Shown here piece by piece: positions 45,292-56,100 of a DNA stretch of 64,000 bases. The first letter of the stretch is position 1; every line of letters begins with the position of its first letter. This DNA is from Kaistella haifensis DSM 19056 (lineage in GTDB: Bacteria; Bacteroidota; Bacteroidia; Flavobacteriales; Weeksellaceae). The DNA is taken from assembly GCF_000735695.2 (NCBI RefSeq), contig NZ_JASZ02000006.1, positions 58,851 to 122,850 on the forward strand, written 5' to 3'. Below the pieces are notes generated by a model. It did no database searches. It worked only from the letters and a program-made list of their open reading frames with translations, and had not been told where the DNA came from. A program made the position numbers and the translations under genes.

Positions 45292-46266
45292 ACTCGTAGT
45301 GCATTATTAAATTAAAGATACTTTAATTTTGTTCATTTTTCTATTAAATACAAAAACATTTACAAATTGAATAAAAGTTAGAGCAGTAATTTTACTTAAG
45401 ATTCTGGTTTTAAAGCCATTAAATGATTTCGCATAATTGTTTCTTATTTTAAATTGGTCACAAAGTTGAGAAAATAGCGTTTCGATTCTCTTTCTTGATT
45501 TTCTAAAAATATATTTCTGCTTGTGATAATTTTTTTGGTTGCTTCTCATAGGTGTATCTAATTTTATATTCGCATAATTGAACAAATCTGTTTGCACTTG
45601 GGTGGATAAATAACCCCTGTCTCCAATCAACGTACAATTGTTCATTTGATGCTTGATATCTTGCAAAAAATGAATATCATGAATGCTTGCTGTAGAAATA
45701 TCAAAACTTTGGAAAACTCCGGAAACAGAACAAACTGCATGTAATTTGTAACCATAATAATAACTCGATTGAGAAGCGCAATAACCTTTGCTGGGAAACG
45801 AAAATTCATTTTCCTTACAAATTTTAGAGCGGTTCGCTCTTGCGTTTTTGCAGATTTCTAAAGGCATCGAATCTACAATAAAAGTGGTTTCCATCTCATT
45901 AAATTTAGCAACCATAAGTTTTCTAATATTTTCCAAGTGTAAGAAAAGCTTTCTTTTTCTGCGATTAAACACACTTCTCTCAATCATTCCCTTTAGTTTT
46001 GAATTAGAGAGGTATCTAAACAACTGATATTCTGAATCTATCGATAAATATTCTGCAGAAATATTTATTGCAATGAGTTCTAAATCAGATAATTTTGGTT
46101 TAATTGGTTTGAAATAAAAATTTTCTTTGATGGTTAATTTTCTTAATTCCTTTAAAATAAAATCGTAAATTGCATCTAGGTTATTCATAATGTATTAGAT
46201 TGGTAGTCAATACAATATACGAAATTTTCGTATTATGAGTAACCTTTTTTATAATGCACTACGGGT
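45292..46266 (-). mobile_element. IS982-family insertion sequence, complete copy
   Basis: A 975-base element with 16-base terminal inverted repeats: ACTCGTAGTGCATTAT at 45292-45307 and ATAATGCACTACGGGT at 46251-46266, 15 of 16 matching. It holds one transposase gene. The eight bases on either side (TTACTTAT and GTTTTATT) do not match, so there is no target duplication. That suggests a rearrangement at this site after insertion. Confidence 0.9.
45307..46188 (-). CDS. IS982-family transposase
   Basis: A 293-residue DDE transposase. Catalytic regions are FIVDSMPLEICK (first Asp), CTLIGDRGYLS (second Asp) and RKRIETLFSQL (Glu), typical of IS982. The stop codon overlaps the left inverted repeat. 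The frame is intact, so it could be active. Confidence 0.93.
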   Translation of the reverse strand: MNNLDAIYDFILKELRKLTIKENFYFKPIKPKLSDLELIAINISAEYLSIDSEYQLFRYLSNSKLKGMIERSVFNRRKRKLFLHLENIRKLMVAKFNEMETTFIVDSMPLEICKNARANRSKICKENEFSFPSKGYCASQSSYYYGYKLHAVCSVSGVFQSFDISTASIHDIHFLQDIKHQMNNCTLIGDRGYLSTQVQTDLFNYANIKLDTPMRSNQKNYHKQKYIFRKSRKRIETLFSQLCDQFKIRNNYAKSFNGFKTRILSKITALTFIQFVNVFVFNRKMNKIKVSLI

Positions 46267-46368
46267 GTTTTATTATTTTGGAACACCACATAATATTTGC
46301 GACACAATATTTAGTTCTCTTTAAATCCTAAACTCGACTAATAACGAATCTATTGCTGAGATAAAGAT
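46267..46368. other. Short intergenic gap after IS982
   Basis: No gene or repeat recognised. It forms the new junction between the transfer region and the island. Confidence 0.5.
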
Positions 46369-47796
46369 TTACATTTTTAAACCATCGCAAAAATAAAGAA
46401 CATCCCCTACAACTACCAAATTCTTCGCTAGCTCAAACAAATGTGCTTCCGATTCAAAAAAATGCATCAGGTATCCAGCTGTATTCGGAAAAACAATGAG
46501 ATCACCTACTTGCGGAAATTTAGAAAAAGTAATCTTTCTTTTTAAAATTAACTCTTGTTCCAAACAATAAGCACCTACAAGAAAACCTTCGATAGCGTTG
46601 TTTTCTTCTGCATTTTCTGTTTCGGCAATATGAATTGGGTCCAACAAATAATCGGCACTCGAACTGCGCAGTTGTGTCCGGTTCATTTCAAGACCAAACA
46701 GCCAATTGCCGTCTGAATCCTTTTTACGGAATGCAATTTTGGCTACCGTTATACCGCATTGATCGAGTAACGAGCGCCCCGGTTCCATTCGTAATTCTAT
46801 GTTCCGTTTTTTGAGCAATTCAAACAGTGGCTGTTGCTGAGTTGAAGAAAAGGAAGTCAGTATGGCTTTTAGAAAACCGGATTTGTTCAGCTCATTGTAA
46901 TACGGATAGACCGTAGGTTCGCCGTATAGCTGATTGTTTAGCTTGATCATTCCCAAGGCATCGTTCTGATACGTAATAGGTTCTCTTTCTTCCAAAACGG
47001 CACGTTTGAGTTCACGGTGAAAATTTTCCCATTCGGATTTGTCGGACAGATAATTCATCAAAAATCCGCCGCCGATGTCCAGAGATTCGGTAATGATCCC
47101 TTTTCCATGCAATCGGTCTATGAGATCCAAAGATTGCTCGATGGCATGTACACGTTGCTCCAACGAATAGCCGTTCAGGTGAAAATGCAATCCGGTAAAT
47201 TGTACCAAAGGTTCTTCATTGCGAATTTTCTGAATAAATACAAAGGCTTCTTCCGAAGTAAATCCGAATCGGGTGGGCAAGGTCTTTCCTTCGAAACGGA
47301 AACTTCCCAAACGAACATTAACCGTGATTTCCTTTTGCTTTTCCCGAACGATTTGTTGCAACAAATCCCATTCGTCCGGATTATCCAATACCACCGTTAC
47401 CTGATGTTCCACTGCCAATTTAAGTAATTGTCTGTTTTTTACAGCAGCCGTCAGAATGAGGTCTTTCGGGGCGATACCCGCATCCAAACATTGTTTCAGT
47501 TCCCGGAAACTGGCGGTATCAGCTCCTTCTCCCTGTTTTGTAGCTTCTAGTGGGAAAGCCACGCATTTGTTAGCTTTTCGGGCAAAGAAGATTTTGTGTT
47601 TCAATCCCAATTTTTGGAAAACCGCTTGATAAGCCTGTATATTCTCCCGGAAAGGGATCAAAGAATGTACATTGACCGGAGATCCGTGCTCTTCTATCGC
47701 GGAAAGCAGCAATTCAGGATGTCCTATTTGTTCTTTTATCCAAGGATGTAATAATGGCGTTAAGGGAAGATGTTGTATGTGTTGATTTCTGTTCAT
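46369..47796 (-). CDS. Type III PLP-dependent decarboxylase (Y4yA/SbnH-like)
   Basis: A 475-residue fold-type III PLP enzyme. The Lys forming the PLP Schiff base is in KHKIFFARKANKC (near residue 68-80). The barrel continues with VNVRLGSF, FTGLHFHLNGYSLEQR (conserved His) and LDIGGGF. The C-terminal beta domain contains MEPGRSLLDQCGIT and VGAYCLEQE. This is the alanine racemase/ornithine-diaminopimelate decarboxylase superfamily, close in layout to Y4yA-type enzymes and SbnH. It likely decarboxylates an amino-acid-derived intermediate. It lies 22 bases after the FAD protein, third in a three-gene operon. Confidence 0.8.
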   Translation of the reverse strand: MNRNQHIQHLPLTPLLHPWIKEQIGHPELLLSAIEEHGSPVNVHSLIPFRENIQAYQAVFQKLGLKHKIFFARKANKCVAFPLEATKQGEGADTASFRELKQCLDAGIAPKDLILTAAVKNRQLLKLAVEHQVTVVLDNPDEWDLLQQIVREKQKEITVNVRLGSFRFEGKTLPTRFGFTSEEAFVFIQKIRNEEPLVQFTGLHFHLNGYSLEQRVHAIEQSLDLIDRLHGKGIITESLDIGGGFLMNYLSDKSEWENFHRELKRAVLEEREPITYQNDALGMIKLNNQLYGEPTVYPYYNELNKSGFLKAILTSFSSTQQQPLFELLKKRNIELRMEPGRSLLDQCGITVAKIAFRKKDSDGNWLFGLEMNRTQLRSSSADYLLDPIHIAETENAEENNAIEGFLVGAYCLEQELILKRKITFSKFPQVGDLIVFPNTAGYLMHFFESEAHLFELAKNLVVVGDVLYFCDGLKM

Positions 47797-47818
47797 TTAG
47801 AATTATTTCTTAGAGTTT

Positions 47819-49633
47819 TCAATTATGATTCACTAGAATTTTGCGGTGTTGTTCCAAAGTATCGGTTGCCCAATTTGATGCAAGATTGTTTTTTTTACGG
47901 GACAAGGAATCGTTATCCAATAAAAATCCTTCAGTGTTACTGCCGTACACATAAAGCGGAATATCTTTTTCATTAGTAAGCACTTTTCCGATGGCGTTCA
48001 TCTTTACGCAACCGGGTCGGTAGCCATCATTTTGATAAAGTTCTACCAATTTATTTTTCCATAAATTTTGATATAGTTCCGAATTACTGACAGACAAATT
48101 CGGGCGGGCAATACGGGCATCAATGATAAAATCAACATTTTCCCGGTTTTCTTCGGATTGCAATATAAACTGATTTTCTTCTATATAATAAGTTAACTCC
48201 ACAGCTGTTTCCCATTGAACCTGAATAATGCCTGCTATCATTAATGCTTTTATTTTTTTCATATTTTCAATCGGTGGTCCGTAACTCGTTCTGCAAAATG
48301 ACCCAAACAATTCCTTATCCAGAAATTTTTGAGATTCACCTGTAAAACCTCCTTCCCGATAGATATTTGCTATAAATGGAGAGGCTTCCCGCCAAACCGC
48401 GGCGGCAGCCATCAGCGGACTTTTCAATTCGCCTTTTTCGGCTTCGGCAATCAAAAATTCCACATAACGGACATACGATTCCTGTAGCTTTCCTGTCTGT
48501 GGGATATTTGGAAACAACAAATCTCGATAGCTGAATCGTTCCTTTTCTGGTAGCGACGTTATATAGGCTTCCACATCACTTGCCTCACGGGTTTGAAGCT
48601 GCGTGCTGTAATAAGCGAAATTCAATTCCCTTTCCAGCCAAGGAAATATTTCGGTTCTGAAATCTATTTTTCTCTGCTTTTGAATGGTTTGTATTTCATC
48701 AAACCATTTTTCGTTCAGATAATGAAGCTTATAGGTATTTTCTCCATAGATTGGTCCACGAGGCATAATAGGCAGATGATTCCGGGAAAAGGGGAGCAAA
48801 ACAGGTTCATTTCCGCTGGGAATATAGTTATCCGCTTTATCAAAGTGACCTCCTCTTCCTTCGGTCAGTTGCAAAGCAGCATCAATACATGTCAATCCCC
48901 AACCGATAATGCCGACCTTTTTCTTAGGTGGAATTTTGTCCAAAACCTGAACGGGATAAGCAGCGGTCAAATAATTTTCAGGAATGGAATTTTCCTGAAA
49001 ATCGATCAATGGAAGATTGCGGTAACAATGTCCCGTGGTAAGTAAGACGTTGTCCAACCGGTAGTCACCGTTATCCGTTTGAGTCCATAATTTTCCCTCG
49101 GAATTTGATTCGATATTTCGGACTTTTTCAGGAATAAGTCTTAATTGGATGTTTTCGGATCTTGAACCGATGACCTGCATAGTAACATACTGCAAATAAT
49201 GCCCCACCAAAGCCCTGGAAGCAAAATCAGTAGGCTTAACTTTCCTTTCATCCGTCCTGAATTTTTGAATCCAATCCATGAAATTCAAATAGTTTTTTGA
49301 TGCACTTTTAGTTCTATCCCAAGCATCAACATGACCGATACAATAGTTGATGAGCAAATAGTCAGGTTGGTCAACTTGATAGTTCGGACCACATCCGAAA
49401 TCTTCCGTATCGTTAAACCATAGAATTTGCCAATTGCCTGATATTTTTTCATCTTTTATACGACTAAACAATTCCTCCAAAGCGTATAAGCCTTTCGGGC
49501 CTCCACCTACTATGCCTACATTAAAAATCGAATCATTACCCGGTACAAAATCTGATTGCCGGTGGATCTGTTTATGGATAAAATCTTTTCCCTGACAAGT
49601 TTCCGATGCTATATGTATGGTTTTCCAAATCAC
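47819..49633 (-). CDS. FAD/NAD(P)-binding protein
   Basis: A 604-residue protein with an N-terminal Rossmann motif (NVGIVGGGPKGLYALEELFSRI, near 37-58). A second nucleotide-binding region follows at KKKVGIIGWGLTCIDAALQL (near 245), then a large helical domain and a closing motif GSNTEGFLLDN. It fits the NAD_binding_9-type FAD/NAD(P) family, which includes oxygenase- and oxidase-like enzymes. Its start overlaps the SbnA-like gene by four bases (ATGA), indicating strict coupling. In this operon it is placed to perform the oxidation that SbnB does in staphyloferrin B biosynthesis; that comparison is inference. Confidence 0.75.
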   Translation of the reverse strand: MIWKTIHIASETCQGKDFIHKQIHRQSDFVPGNDSIFNVGIVGGGPKGLYALEELFSRIKDEKISGNWQILWFNDTEDFGCGPNYQVDQPDYLLINYCIGHVDAWDRTKSASKNYLNFMDWIQKFRTDERKVKPTDFASRALVGHYLQYVTMQVIGSRSENIQLRLIPEKVRNIESNSEGKLWTQTDNGDYRLDNVLLTTGHCYRNLPLIDFQENSIPENYLTAAYPVQVLDKIPPKKKVGIIGWGLTCIDAALQLTEGRGGHFDKADNYIPSGNEPVLLPFSRNHLPIMPRGPIYGENTYKLHYLNEKWFDEIQTIQKQRKIDFRTEIFPWLERELNFAYYSTQLQTREASDVEAYITSLPEKERFSYRDLLFPNIPQTGKLQESYVRYVEFLIAEAEKGELKSPLMAAAAVWREASPFIANIYREGGFTGESQKFLDKELFGSFCRTSYGPPIENMKKIKALMIAGIIQVQWETAVELTYYIEENQFILQSEENRENVDFIIDARIARPNLSVSNSELYQNLWKNKLVELYQNDGYRPGCVKMNAIGKVLTNEKDIPLYVYGSNTEGFLLDNDSLSRKKNNLASNWATDTLEQHRKILVNHN

Positions 49634-50604
49634 TTTTCCAATGAATTAAATTGTTGGTTAACCCAATCTTCGGAATAAATGGTATTCAGGTATCGTTCGC
49701 CGTTATCGGCAAAAATGACTACTACGCTGCTGTTGTCCGGGATGTCTGGCAATTTCTTTTCGACAGCCTTTACCACAGCTCCTGAAGAGCCGCCTGCCAA
49801 TATGCTTTCGGTTTTCAGCAAATGATGGCACCCTTCTACGGATTCCCTGTCCGAAATCAGCACCACATCTGCTACCTGTTCAGAAATCAAAAAATTAGAC
49901 GGACGACTGGCACCCATTCCGGGAATGATTCTCTTATTAGGTTCGTCACCAAAAATCACACTTCCCACAGCATCTACGGCGATGATTTTGGTACGTGCGT
50001 TGTGCTTAAGGATCGCATCGCCCAGTCCACGTAATGTACCACAGGTGCTGGTAGATACAAAGATATAATCAGGATTTTTATCCAAAGTATTGGTTATTTC
50101 TAAAAAAGTTTGCTCGTGTGCCAAAGGGTTATCCATATTGTGATACTGGTCTGGCCAAAAGCTATCGGGAATTTCCTGTAGCAATTCCTGCACTTTGCAT
50201 AATCGCGTGTTGAGATATCCACCTTTTCCGTCGTGCTTATCGACTGTGACAATTTCCGCCTCGAAAGCTTTTAAGATGTTGACGGTTAAAGCATTGATAT
50301 GCGGATCGGTCACGAGCATCAAACGCAACCCGAAATAATGACATATACGAGCCAGCCCTATACCCATATTACCCGAAGTGGATTCTATAATGGTTGTATT
50401 TCCGCTCACTATACCTTTGTCCATTGCATTCTTTAAAATATTGAATGCCGTACGATCCTTGATGCTTCCACCGGGGTTAAACATTTCCAATTTACCGTAA
50501 AATTGTACCTTTGAATCGCAAAAAACCCGATTCAAAGGTATCAATGGCGTATTCCCTATACAACTCAAAATTCCAGGATGTTGTGGTATTTTTGTCTTAT
50601 CCAT
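49630..50604 (-). CDS. SbnA-like PLP-dependent synthase (cysteine-synthase family)
   Basis: A 324-residue fold-type II PLP enzyme. The Schiff-base Lys is K49 in NPGGSIKDR, and the substrate loop is ESTSGNMGIGLA. STCGTLRGL binds the phosphate and GGSSGAVV lies near the C-terminus. The pattern is closer to SbnA than to ordinary CysK/CysM. SbnA joins O-phosphoserine with glutamate in the route to 2,3-diaminopropionate. It is the first gene of the three-gene operon. An ordinary cysteine synthase role cannot be excluded, but the partners argue against it. Confidence 0.8.
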   Translation of the reverse strand: MDKTKIPQHPGILSCIGNTPLIPLNRVFCDSKVQFYGKLEMFNPGGSIKDRTAFNILKNAMDKGIVSGNTTIIESTSGNMGIGLARICHYFGLRLMLVTDPHINALTVNILKAFEAEIVTVDKHDGKGGYLNTRLCKVQELLQEIPDSFWPDQYHNMDNPLAHEQTFLEITNTLDKNPDYIFVSTSTCGTLRGLGDAILKHNARTKIIAVDAVGSVIFGDEPNKRIIPGMGASRPSNFLISEQVADVVLISDRESVEGCHHLLKTESILAGGSSGAVVKAVEKKLPDIPDNSSVVVIFADNGERYLNTIYSEDWVNQQFNSLEK

Positions 50605-50691
50605 AAGAGATAGATTTTAGTTAAATTGATAGTCCATCTCTGCCAGTTACCCGGAGTAATATCAATCAATCATATATAGGTAAAACAAATT

Positions 50692-52806
50692 CTATGCCGG
50701 AACTTTTCTCGGTTTTTCCCTCTCCCATACACGATGACCTTTCATTGCTGTAATGAAATCATTGGTCAGGTCTTTTTTGCTTTCCAAAATCACACCCTGG
50801 TCTTCTTTAACTAAAGTTTCCTTGATAAGCTCTTCAGCCCCTTTGGCAAAAGCAATGGCTTTACAATGGCGGAAACCTTCGTTAATGAATTGTATGTAAT
50901 CGGGATTTTCCGCTAATTTCTTTACAGAATCTCCATCGGGCGTATAAAAAGCATCATATAAAACAGACGTATCCGTGAGGTACGAATGTTGTACATCTTC
51001 CGTTCCACCTTCTTTAAACTTCAGTTTTCCTACGTGTGAAGCAATCAGTACGGCTTGTGCCCCTTCTTTTTCCAAAGCTTTTTTCATCCTGTCCACAGAG
51101 GTTTTACTAACACCGTCATCTACCAAAAAGGCTACTTTACGGGTTTTGATCGTTCCTTCTCCGGGTTTAATTTTCATACTGAGAGCTTTTGATTTTTCTA
51201 CTTCTGGCTTTTTCGGTTTGATCGGATATTCCGGATGATTCTGGCGGGCGAACTTCAACGTTAGTTCGTCCAGTTCTTTCGGAGGAGTCAATCCTAAGTT
51301 ATCGCCTACTTTTTTAGCTAAATCCTTGTCGATCTGGTTCAAAATCGCCAATTCTCTTCGACGGATGTTCACATCATCTACCTTGGACAATTCAAAACTC
51401 AAAGCGCTGATAATGTGTTCCTGCTCTTCCGGGCTTTGAGAATGAAAGAACAAGCGTGCCTGTGTAAAATGATCTGCGAACGAATCTGAACGGGCTCTCA
51501 CCTTTGACGCATCAATAGGTTGTTTATGTGATTGGAAACCCGTTTCACCCTTCAGCATGGCGTGATATGGACAGCCTTCTGCTTTGCTATTAGGGAAATA
51601 ACTCACAGCACCTGTAGGAATATCCATTTTTGAAAAACCATCCTTCTGATTATTATGTTTCCCGTTTACAGGACGATTTATCGGCAATTCGTGAAAATTC
51701 GGTCCTCCTAAGCGGTAATTTTGTGTGTCCATATAGGAGAAAATTCTTCCTTGCAGAAGTGGGTCGTCCGATACATCTATCCCTGGAACTAATCTTCCCG
51801 GGTCGAAAGCGGATTGTTCTGTTTCTGCAAAGAAATTTTCAGGGTTCCCGTTTAAGGTCATCGTTCCGATGATTTTTACCGGAACCAATTCTTCCGGGAT
51901 TATTTTGGTGGGGTCCAAAATATCAAACGAATACTTCATTTCATCTTCTTCCGGAATGAGTTGTACACCCAGGTCCCATTGTGGGAAATCACCTTTTTCG
52001 ATTGCTTCCCACAAATCCCTTCGATGAAAATCCGCATCAAAACCTGAAATTTTCTGTGCTTCGTTCCACGCTACGGAATGAACGCCCAAACGGGGTTTCC
52101 AGTGGAATTTTACGAAAGTGGCTTTACCTTCATCATTGACAAATTTGAAGGTATGTACGCCAAAGCCTTCCATCATCCTAAGGCTGCGTGGAATGGCCCT
52201 GTCCGACATCACCCACATGATCATGTGGGCAGATTCGGGCATTAATGAGATGAAGTCCCAAAACGTATCGTGAGCAGAAGCTGCCTGTGGCATTTCATTA
52301 TTTGGCTCTGGTTTTACCGCATGCACTAAATCAGGAAAATTCATGGCATCCTGTATGAAGAATACCGGAATATTGTTTCCAACCAAATCGTAATTCCCTT
52401 CTTCGGTATAAAACTTCGCAGAAAATCCTCTTACATCTCTGGCAAGGTCTGTTGAACCTTTAAATCCTGCTACAGTAGAAAAGCGAGTAAAAACAGGTGT
52501 CTTTGTTCCTTTTTTTAAAAAAGCAGCAGTGGTATAATCTGATACATCGGCAGTTGCCTCAAATACACCGTGCGCTGCCGAACCCCGAGCATGCACCACG
52601 CGTTCCGGAATACGTTCGCGGTCGAAATGTGCCATTTTGTCAAAATAGATATGGTCTTGTTGTAAAGACGGGCCTCTATTTCCTGCTTTTAGCGTGTTAT
52701 TGTTGTCGTAAACTGGCACACCATCATTGCTAGTCATTACCTTTTGATCATTGTCGGTCAAATGCTGGCAAAGCTGATCTGTTTTTACATTTTTTTCTTT
52801 TTCCAT
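50692..52806 (-). CDS. katE: Large-subunit (HPII-type) catalase
   Basis: A 704-residue clade-2 catalase. The distal His is H72 in VVHARGSAAHG, the distal Asn is in LVGNNIPVFFIQD, and the haem-ligand Tyr is in RIFSYMDTQNYRLGG. The C-terminal 150 residues (from KTRKVAFLVDDGVSK) form the DJ-1/flavodoxin-like domain of HPII. It breaks down hydrogen peroxide in the cytoplasm. The start is the only good one. It sits between the PLP/FAD operon and the helicase; a perfect inverted repeat 104-124 bases upstream may be its operator. Confidence 0.95.
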   Translation of the reverse strand: MEKEKNVKTDQLCQHLTDNDQKVMTSNDGVPVYDNNNTLKAGNRGPSLQQDHIYFDKMAHFDRERIPERVVHARGSAAHGVFEATADVSDYTTAAFLKKGTKTPVFTRFSTVAGFKGSTDLARDVRGFSAKFYTEEGNYDLVGNNIPVFFIQDAMNFPDLVHAVKPEPNNEMPQAASAHDTFWDFISLMPESAHMIMWVMSDRAIPRSLRMMEGFGVHTFKFVNDEGKATFVKFHWKPRLGVHSVAWNEAQKISGFDADFHRRDLWEAIEKGDFPQWDLGVQLIPEEDEMKYSFDILDPTKIIPEELVPVKIIGTMTLNGNPENFFAETEQSAFDPGRLVPGIDVSDDPLLQGRIFSYMDTQNYRLGGPNFHELPINRPVNGKHNNQKDGFSKMDIPTGAVSYFPNSKAEGCPYHAMLKGETGFQSHKQPIDASKVRARSDSFADHFTQARLFFHSQSPEEQEHIISALSFELSKVDDVNIRRRELAILNQIDKDLAKKVGDNLGLTPPKELDELTLKFARQNHPEYPIKPKKPEVEKSKALSMKIKPGEGTIKTRKVAFLVDDGVSKTSVDRMKKALEKEGAQAVLIASHVGKLKFKEGGTEDVQHSYLTDTSVLYDAFYTPDGDSVKKLAENPDYIQFINEGFRHCKAIAFAKGAEELIKETLVKEDQGVILESKKDLTNDFITAMKGHRVWEREKPRKVPA

Positions 52807-52860
52807 AGCCTGTAATTTTATGATTGTTTATACTATTTATTTTAGTAAATCAACTTCCAA

Positions 52861-52894
52861 AAGACTAAATATACAACATTAAATATTAAGTCTT
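52861..52894. promoter_or_regulatory. Imperfect inverted repeat upstream of catalase
   Basis: AAGACTAAATAT (52861-52872) pairs with ATATTAAGTCTT (52883-52894), 11 of 12 matching. It could be a second operator or an RNA hairpin in the katE 5' region. Confidence 0.35.
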
Positions 52895-52909
52895 GTTTGT
52901 TTTATACTT

Positions 52910-52930
52910 CTTTAACACAATGTGTTAAAG
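52910..52930. promoter_or_regulatory. Perfect palindromic operator candidate upstream of catalase
   Basis: CTTTAACACA (52910-52919), one base, TGTGTTAAAG (52921-52930). Ten-base perfect arms with a single-base centre, 104 bases before the katE start, are typical of a dimeric regulator site. The rest of 52807-53113 shows no gene. Confidence 0.55.
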
Positions 52931-53113
52931 AATAAAAATAAGAACGAAGTTTGGCACAATTGACCAACCTCAAACTGCTAATTGTAGAATAAAAAGATAA
53001 AGTAGATTATGTAGTGTTAACATGCTTGCGTTATGTTTTTTACAATATAATTGCTTATAAATTTTGATTAATAATAAAACGGACAACATGGTGGATATAA
53101 TTAAATAGTTTGG

Positions 53114-56100
53114 TTAATCTCTTTGAATTTGTACGTCGACGGCTTTTTCTTCGCAGCGTAATTCATATTTTTTTATTGGCTTAGAATATACATTTACTTT
53201 TTGGTGAGTGGTTGCAAATGAATTGTCGTAGATATATGATGGGCTTCCAAATAATTTGCTTTCAATGGTAATGGATGAAAACTGAGCAAAGTTCTGGCCG
53301 CCATATACAAAACATAGGTCTGCAATTTGATTAATTTTTTGAAGCTTTTTTACGTTCTCCGTTTTATCATCTGGCATTAATACAAACAAATAATCTCTCG
53401 CACGGCTGATTGCTACATTCAGAATGTTGTGCTTATTCAAAAACATATCTGGGTTTCCTTTGATGTAATTAGGTGGATTGAAAATTGTAAATATAGCGTC
53501 GCATTCATCTCCTTGGAAACCGTGAATTGTTCCTACTGAAATCTCAACAAATTCATTGTTTGTAAATTCTTGGGAAATTATTCTTTCAATGATGTCGGAC
53601 TGTGCACGGTAAGGACATATAATTCCAATTCTAAAGAGCTCTTCCTGCTTTGCCATTCTTTCTTTTGCAATATGCAATACCAATTCGACAGTGAATAACG
53701 CCGAATAAATATGGTATTTTGAACCTTCTAAAGAATTAGGTTTGAAGATACTCTCGAATTTAGCAACAGGAAATTTTATAACATTCAATGCTTTGAAATC
53801 TACATTATCAATCTTTAATACCTTTTGTTCTTCGTGGGTTCTATGGTGTTGGAGAAGATCATCATATGTAAAAACGCTGAAAATCCTACCAACACTTGGA
53901 ATGCTTCGATATTGGGTTTCCCTTTTTACAATAGAAAAATTATGAGGTTCCGTTTGTGGTTCTTTAAAGGAATTTAAATTAACCATTGTGTAAATGTTTT
54001 CATCCTGCCATTCTGGAACACGAGAGATCGGAGAAATCTGGAATGGATCTCCTGCGATAATAATTTTTGCCTGTGTTTGTCGGTAAATTACATTTACAAT
54101 ATTTGGTAACGTAATCATTGATGCTTCATCAATGATCACAAAATCCCACGGAATTTCGCTTAAATAATTCTTTTGGAATGAGCCTTCAGGTAAAAAGAAA
54201 TCGTACGAAAAACGTGCGATCGTAGATATCACAGTTGCTTTATTATAATTATCAATATCTATTTTCTTAAAATCTTCGCTTAATTCTTCTGCTACTTTTG
54301 TGTCACCACTAAGACCGAACCTAATAAGCCATTCAAGATATGAATTACCCGGCTTCATTTTCTCCATTATTTTTGCAGAAAGCACGTCAGCGGCTTTATT
54401 GGTAGGTGTAAGAACCAAAATCTTTAAGTCTTGGTTTTTCTTCATTTCAGGAATGATTACCTGGTCTGCTAGATAAGTTGTTTTTCCTGTTCCTGGAGGT
54501 CCAAAGATGAATTCAATATTTTCTGGCAATTGTTCTTTTAGGTTATCTTCCAATTCGAAATCTAAACCGATTAAATTGCTACGCAATTTTTCTAAAAGAA
54601 AAATTGGATTTTTTATATCAATTACTGCTTTGGTAACTTTTGAGAAATCTATATTTCTTACCTCCGATACTCTTCTGATTTTTGCTCTTACGGTATATTC
54701 CTTCACATTAACCACTTCGACAGAAACCTGTTTAATTTCATTGCCAATGAAAAGATTAATCAAAAGATCACCATGTTCTTCAATTGAATGAGGAATTGGT
54801 CGGACAGGTTTACTCAAAATAAGCATACGACTATCATCGTTTTCCATTTGCGCAGAACCAAAAGAAATACTTATGTCTTTTCCGGAAGTATTTAATTCAA
54901 CACTGTCACGATATTCCAATTCCATCAATGCCTTAAACCATCCGAAAGTATATTTTTCATGGGCAACAATATCATTTTTCAATTGCTCCATTAACTGAAT
55001 TTCTTCGAGCTCGCGCTGAACTTCTTCAATTCTTTTTTGATATTCTTCCTCAAGATTTATCGGTGGGATATAGTTTACATTTTCTTCAAAATCTTCCTCG
55101 TCCTCCTTTTTGGAAATCTGTGTGGAAATTTCTTTTTCTTCGTCAAAATTTTCAGAAATCTTGTCAAACAAAGATTCTGCAATTTTTTTGATAGTGTTTT
55201 TTACTTTTTTCTTCTTCTCCGTTACTTCGGGAATATCATCTTCACTTTCATGATCCGGAAACAAATCTTCCTGCACAGGACTAATAACAGTTTTTTTATT
55301 TTTATTTTTCTGCAATTCTTCTAATGCCGCCATCACTTCTTCTTCTGATAATCCTAATGAAGCGATTTTTTTACCTAAATCATATATTTCCTGCTGGTCA
55401 TCGGAAAGTTCAGGATCATCAAATGATGTTTTAAACTGCAAGACAGAAATAAGATTTTGTGCTAATGATGAAGAAATATCATAATCATTATGTAATTGAT
55501 CAATCGTTATTTCTTGTGGTATAACAAGTTTATTTTCTTTGTCATAAAGCCATGGAGTTGTTCGCAAAGATCTCAGTGCAGATGACTCAAAAGAAGTAAA
55601 AAAAGGTTTTCGTTTATTTTGAGGTTTGTATTCGAGAATACCCAATAAACCGAAAGCGTGATGTGCTTCATCTGAGTTTTGACGAATTAATTCTTTTAAT
55701 ACTTGCCAACCTGCTAAAGAAGTCTCAAATGAAATATTTTCCTGGAATAGTTCTAAACCTTGTATTTCCTTATCGTATAAAATATTAGTCCTATTGTCTT
55801 TGTGGGCACTCAACTGGAAATAGTCTAACAAACCACGATTGGGGTAATCTTCAACTGTCTCAATATCTGGGTGGTTTTTTACTTTTAGAATATCCAAAAT
55901 AGAATGAAGTTTCGCTAACTCTTCCTTTGTAAAATGAGCTTCGTAAAATCCTTCATCGAAAAAGACTGCACTCTCGAAACCGTCAAAGTATAATAGTAAA
56001 TCGGATGTCGGTTTATACAAATCAATTGACCGATACAGATATACTTCATCCTCAGCTTTATTTGACCTTCCTCTAAACAAATGTAACTGTGAAATTCTTT

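Noticed and set aside
49630..50604. Plain cysteine synthase (CysK/CysM)
   Set aside because: Substrate-loop and phosphate-site patterns (STSGNMGIGLA, STCGTLRGL) and operon partners fit the SbnA-like branch better, though CysK-type activity is not excluded.
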